The notes beneath the pieces are model-generated. The model had not been told where the DNA came from and made no database searches. It saw only the letters and a program-made list of their open reading frames with translations. Positions 4,286 to 7,421 of a stretch of DNA of 7,421 nt are shown piece after piece (position 1 is the first letter of the stretch; the number at the start of each line of letters is the position of its first letter). Source of the stretch: Thermoplasmata archaeon (GTDB lineage: Archaea > Thermoplasmatota > E2 > DHVEG-1); the NCBI GenBank assembly GCA_003649845.1, contig QMTB01000075.1:1-7421 (forward strand), in the 5' to 3' direction. The position numbers were made by a program, and so were the translations under genes.

Positions 4286-6490
4286 ATGAGAGTTTTATTG
4301 ATTTTCCTTGTTTCCTTTCTTCTCCTCCCTCAAACTATTTCAAGTATACCTCTAGATAATGCAATGTCTTTTTCTACTATGGTAATCCCAGATGATAATC
4401 CATATTTTGGTATAATCGGTGCAAGTATTGCTTGTAGTTATAAAAATAATAACTGGATTCTTAAACCATTGCTAGTAGTAGATGATACTTTAACACTGCA
4501 ACAGAAGAATTTCCTAGATGCCATTGAAACAAGTGAACCTCTACTAGTATTAGGTAAAAATATACATACATCTCTACCAAAAATAGAGATCCTAGGGTCA
4601 CCTGCAGAGGTTTCACTTAAAACTACCTCTCTTCTATATAAAAAGAGTGATAGTGTAATAATCCTGCCTTACAACTCATATAAACTATCTATGATAGCTG
4701 CTCCACTTGCAAGTTATCTAGGTATACCACTGTTGATATATGATGATAATGATATTGAAATACAACATATACTTTCTAATCTAAGTGTATCTAATGTATA
4801 TATTATAGGTGATATCTCTCCTGATATACCTTTTAATATAGAACAAGTGCATCTCTACACTATTGAAGATATCCAGGAAGCTATTTTAGATGTTATCCAT
4901 GAGAGATTTAATGGTATAAACTATCTAGTTCTAGCTAATCCACTTGATGTAATACCGCCAGCTGTTTCTAATACAACTAGGTTTTCAAAAGAGTATAGTA
5001 TAAAAGATGTAGAGGTTACCCTACTGGGTAGATCCATTGTTTATGGAGATAAAGAACTCAATCTCCCTATATCTATACCAGATGGAGCACTACATGTTAG
5101 AATATATGTGAATGTCACTAAATCCAATGGTATAATGAACACATTCTTTGAACCTATAATATATTCTAAACTCTTCGATTCCAATAGTAGAATCGCTGCT
5201 TACGCTCCTAGTTTCGCTTTAGATGTAGGTAGAACACTTCTAGATACCCTAATAGTAGACGATCCAGGTGTTTATAATCTATCTATATCTGCATACCATG
5301 GGTTTAAAGGAGGATTCTTCTCATCTAGAGGTTTATCTATTGTAGATTTCACGGTTAATATAACAGTTATCATAGATAAACTAGTTAATCCTCATCTACC
5401 AATAATTCCTAAACTCTCTATGTTAGCACCATATCTAGCTGCAGTACATGGTGGAATTATAATGGCAGATGAAAATTTTTCTCTAACAGATGAAGACTAT
5501 ATAGAGTATGCATCTGGTTATCCAGCTGGACCATGGTATAGTGAAGAACTACATGGATATAACAATAGGAAGGTTAACTATACTGTATCTAAAATTAAAG
5601 AAACATTAACTCTACTAGATGAAAAGGATATGCTTAATGACTATCTCTCTGGTCCAGCATGGCTTGCTATACTAGGCGATACCAATATGATACCTATGTA
5701 TTATTATCAACCTTCTCAAACAGATATCTATGATCGAGGACTTCCATCTGATAACCCGTATTCATTAAATGAAAGCTTATCTATAGGCAGAGTAGTATCA
5801 TATAATGTAGAGGATGCCTCTCTACTATTAGATAGAACACTTTTCTATAAACAACTATGTGATGATGATACTAGCTGGCTTAACTCATTTAACTTCTTAT
5901 TTGGCGAAGGTTTCGGTGAAACAGCAGGTGTATTCCATCAAATCCCATATTCTAAGGAGATTAGAAGATATGGTTTCAATACAAATGTATATGGTGATCT
6001 AAGAAATAGCAGAGAGATTATAAGAAAACTAGGTGTTTTTAATTCAAACTATATAGAATATATGGGCCATGGCGACTGGTTCTGGTTCATACCATCAATA
6101 TATGGCTTAGATTATTATAGCAAGGTTTTTGATGTAGCCCATATGAAAAACTGGGTTTTTAAACCAAGTGTATTTCTAACAGCAGCCTGTCTAATGGGTA
6201 GAATAGATGGTATACCAAGTTATATGAATATAGGTTTAACATTACTACACGCTGGATGCAACTGTTTCATAGGAGCAACTAGAGAAACTGGTCAAGAAGC
6301 AGGTTTAACAGTTTTAGAAAACAGTTTACTGTTAAATGATACCAGTATAGGAGAAGCACTGAGAGCAGAGAAACAAATCGATAAAGAACCTCCAACATAT
6401 TATGTTAGAGTATTATATGGTGACCCAGCTTTCAACCCCTATGAACCAATTAATGGTTTTAGTAACCAAGGTAGACCTATTAAATCCTAG
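4286..6490 (+). CDS. Secreted gingipain-like (C25, clan CD) cysteine peptidase with a cell-wall-binding-2-like N-terminal domain
   Basis: A 734-residue exported protein. Residues 1-20 are a signal peptide. Residues 40-230 resemble the CW_binding_2 Rossmann-like repeat: SDSVIILPYN (121-130), AAPLASYLGIPLLIYDD (138-154), NVYIIGD (170-176) and YLVLANPLD (213-221). A beta-sandwich region (about 232-367) seems inserted, and the first fold resumes at SMLAPYLAAVHGGIIMAD (378-395). Residues 455-734 are the C25 peptidase: WLAILGDTNMIP (459-470), SDNPYSLNESLSIGRV (488-503), the histidine motif YMGHGD with H595, the cysteine motif LTAACLMGRIDG with C635, and the typical tail VLYGDPAFNPYEP (709-721). The His-Gly and Ala-Cys motifs 40 residues apart follow the clan CD pattern. 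It probably cleaves or processes envelope proteins; specificity (Arg or Lys, as in gingipains) cannot be read. There is no C-terminal anchor. The ATG at 4286 is chosen over TTG at 4283. It is convergent with birA, overlapping by 4 bases. Confidence 0.85.
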   Translation: MRVLLIFLVSFLLLPQTISSIPLDNAMSFSTMVIPDDNPYFGIIGASIACSYKNNNWILKPLLVVDDTLTLQQKNFLDAIETSEPLLVLGKNIHTSLPKIEILGSPAEVSLKTTSLLYKKSDSVIILPYNSYKLSMIAAPLASYLGIPLLIYDDNDIEIQHILSNLSVSNVYIIGDISPDIPFNIEQVHLYTIEDIQEAILDVIHERFNGINYLVLANPLDVIPPAVSNTTRFSKEYSIKDVEVTLLGRSIVYGDKELNLPISIPDGALHVRIYVNVTKSNGIMNTFFEPIIYSKLFDSNSRIAAYAPSFALDVGRTLLDTLIVDDPGVYNLSISAYHGFKGGFFSSRGLSIVDFTVNITVIIDKLVNPHLPIIPKLSMLAPYLAAVHGGIIMADENFSLTDEDYIEYASGYPAGPWYSEELHGYNNRKVNYTVSKIKETLTLLDEKDMLNDYLSGPAWLAILGDTNMIPMYYYQPSQTDIYDRGLPSDNPYSLNESLSIGRVVSYNVEDASLLLDRTLFYKQLCDDDTSWLNSFNFLFGEGFGETAGVFHQIPYSKEIRRYGFNTNVYGDLRNSREIIRKLGVFNSNYIEYMGHGDWFWFIPSIYGLDYYSKVFDVAHMKNWVFKPSVFLTAACLMGRIDGIPSYMNIGLTLLHAGCNCFIGATRETGQEAGLTVLENSLLLNDTSIGEALRAEKQIDKEPPTYYVRVLYGDPAFNPYEPINGFSNQGRPIKS

Positions 6491-7421
6491 ATATATTCTA
6501 TATCACCAGCTATAACTTCTATCTTCCCTCCTTCTGTTATAAGGTGAAGTCTACCTTTAGTATCTACATCAACTACTCTACCATAAATGGTTTTATCCTC
6601 CATGGAAACCTTGATATCTTTACCTAGAATATTACTATACTGAAACCATTTCTCTCGAATAAGATCATAGTCTTTATCTATAACCCTTTGATAATAATAA
6701 TCTAGTTTCTCAATTATCCTTTGAAACAAAAGTATCCTAGATATAGGTTTACCATATTCTAGTTTTAAACTAGTAGCAATATCCCTAATACTATCATCTA
6801 GGTCATTATTAACATTTAATCCTACACCAACAATAAGATGATGTATTTCATCTAGTTCAGCATCAATCTCTGTTAAAATACCACAAACCTTCTTATTATT
6901 GATGAGTAGATCATTAGGCCATTTAATCCTAGGTTTAATTTCTAATAATTCTTCTATAGCTTCTGCTATTGCTACTGAGAAAGCCATGGTGATAATCATA
7001 CTATAATCTGGTGGAATCCTAGGATAGAGTATTATAGAAAACCATAAACCATTTGGTGGTGAAAACCAGTTTCTACTCTTCCTACCGCGACCATGTTTTT
7101 GTTCCTCAGCAACAATAATAGTTCCTTCTAAAGATTTCTTCTCTACAAATGTCTTAGCATGTGTATTAGTAGAATCTAGAATAGGATAATAGTAATATCC
7201 TCTACCTATAATGTTTGTTTTAATCCTACTGAGTATCTCCTCTCTAGTTGGATAATCTGGGTGTGAAACAAGTTTATAACCTCTACCTTTCCTAGATTCA
7301 ATATTATAGCCTTGTTCTCTTAGATTGTTGATATGTTTCCATACAGCTGATCTAGAAACACCTAGTTCCTTCGCTAATTTTTCACCAGATACATACCTTT
7401 TCTCTCTTAAAATTTCAAGGA
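6487..7421 (-). CDS. birA: Bifunctional biotin-protein ligase BirA with N-terminal winged-helix domain (start outside window)
   Basis: It catalyses biotin plus ATP to biotinyl-AMP, then transfer to the carrier lysine of biotin-dependent carboxylases, in the cytoplasm. The frame is open to the window edge: 310 residues are visible and by comparison with E. coli BirA only about 5-10 N-terminal ones are missing. The winged-helix domain is at 7270-7419 (SGEKLAKELGVSRSAVWKHI, then SRKGRGYKL). The catalytic domain has LDSTNTHAK near 7155-7180, the biotin/ATP loop GRGRKSRNW (7066-7092), KWPNDLL (6904-6924) and KKVCGIL with the catalytic-region lysine (6874-6894). The SH3-like C-terminal domain ends with YGRVVDVDTKGRLHLI and IEVIAGDIEYI. 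A shorter frame starting at the internal Met at 6999 would lack GRGR and is not the true gene. The DNA-binding domain suggests it may also repress biotin genes, as in E. coli; no biotin operator is visible in the window. The stop overlaps the peptidase stop. Confidence 0.93.
   Translation of the reverse strand, partial: LEILREKRYVSGEKLAKELGVSRSAVWKHINNLREQGYNIESRKGRGYKLVSHPDYPTREEILSRIKTNIIGRGYYYYPILDSTNTHAKTFVEKKSLEGTIIVAEEQKHGRGRKSRNWFSPPNGLWFSIILYPRIPPDYSMIITMAFSVAIAEAIEELLEIKPRIKWPNDLLINNKKVCGILTEIDAELDEIHHLIVGVGLNVNNDLDDSIRDIATSLKLEYGKPISRILLFQRIIEKLDYYYQRVIDKDYDLIREKWFQYSNILGKDIKVSMEDKTIYGRVVDVDTKGRLHLITEGGKIEVIAGDIEYI

Noticed and set aside
6487..6999. Truncated 170-codon biotin ligase starting at the internal methionine
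   Set aside because: The same frame continues without a stop to the window edge and encodes the GRGR loop and winged-helix domain, so the short form is only the part after an internal Met.
1..7421. CRISPR array, tRNA/rRNA gene or insertion sequence
   Set aside because: No regularly spaced repeats, cloverleaf-like sequence, rRNA-like sequence, transposase motif or paired terminal inverted repeats were seen on either strand by eye.

Overview
The window looks like a chromosomal segment of an AT-rich, probably uncultured archaeon, most likely of the euryarchaeal/Thermoplasmatota kind. The evidence is archaeal TATA-like boxes at plausible distances upstream of genes, Shine-Dalgarno sites matching GGAGGTGAT, one apparently leaderless gene, oligo-T tracts instead of a stem-loop terminator, a typical archaeal one-domain winged-helix regulator, and several secreted proteins with signal peptides and many N-glycosylation sequons. 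The lineage is an inference from gene families, not from a marker gene.

Layout from left to right. Positions 1-560 (+) hold the decayed 3' part of a B12-binding-type radical SAM protein gene, with in-frame stops, frameshifts and a damaged core motif. Convergent to it, overlapping by 4 bases, is a secreted thioredoxin-fold protein with a WCPAC motif (557-1387, -). After a 292-base, promoter-rich spacer with a terminator comes a small secreted protein with GAWGY and DGYFGG motifs (1680-2144, -). Upstream of that is a two-gene unit: a winged-helix regulator (2735-3031, -) followed by a four-helix membrane protein (2227-2709, -). A 135-base divergent promoter region with a perfect 14-bp palindrome separates this unit from a secreted beta-domain protein (3167-4057, +). 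A 228-base spacer precedes the largest gene, a secreted gingipain-like (C25, clan CD) cysteine peptidase with an N-terminal domain like the cell-wall-binding repeat 2 family (4286-6490, +). The window ends in birA (6487->7421, -), a biotin-protein ligase with an N-terminal DNA-binding domain, cut by the edge just short of its start. It is convergent with the peptidase and shares a CTAG where both stop codons overlap.

How the genes fit together: four of the seven intact genes encode exported proteins (thiol-disulfide-type protein, GYFGG protein, beta-domain protein, peptidase), so the region reads as a cell-envelope locus with a local regulator and its membrane partner in the middle. BirA is a housekeeping neighbour and the radical SAM remnant is debris. 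A functional link among the secreted proteins is a hypothesis from proximity only. Five of the natural gene starts differ from the longest open frame, because the longer frames begin at TTG or lack a ribosome binding site. No tRNA, rRNA, CRISPR array or insertion sequence was seen.
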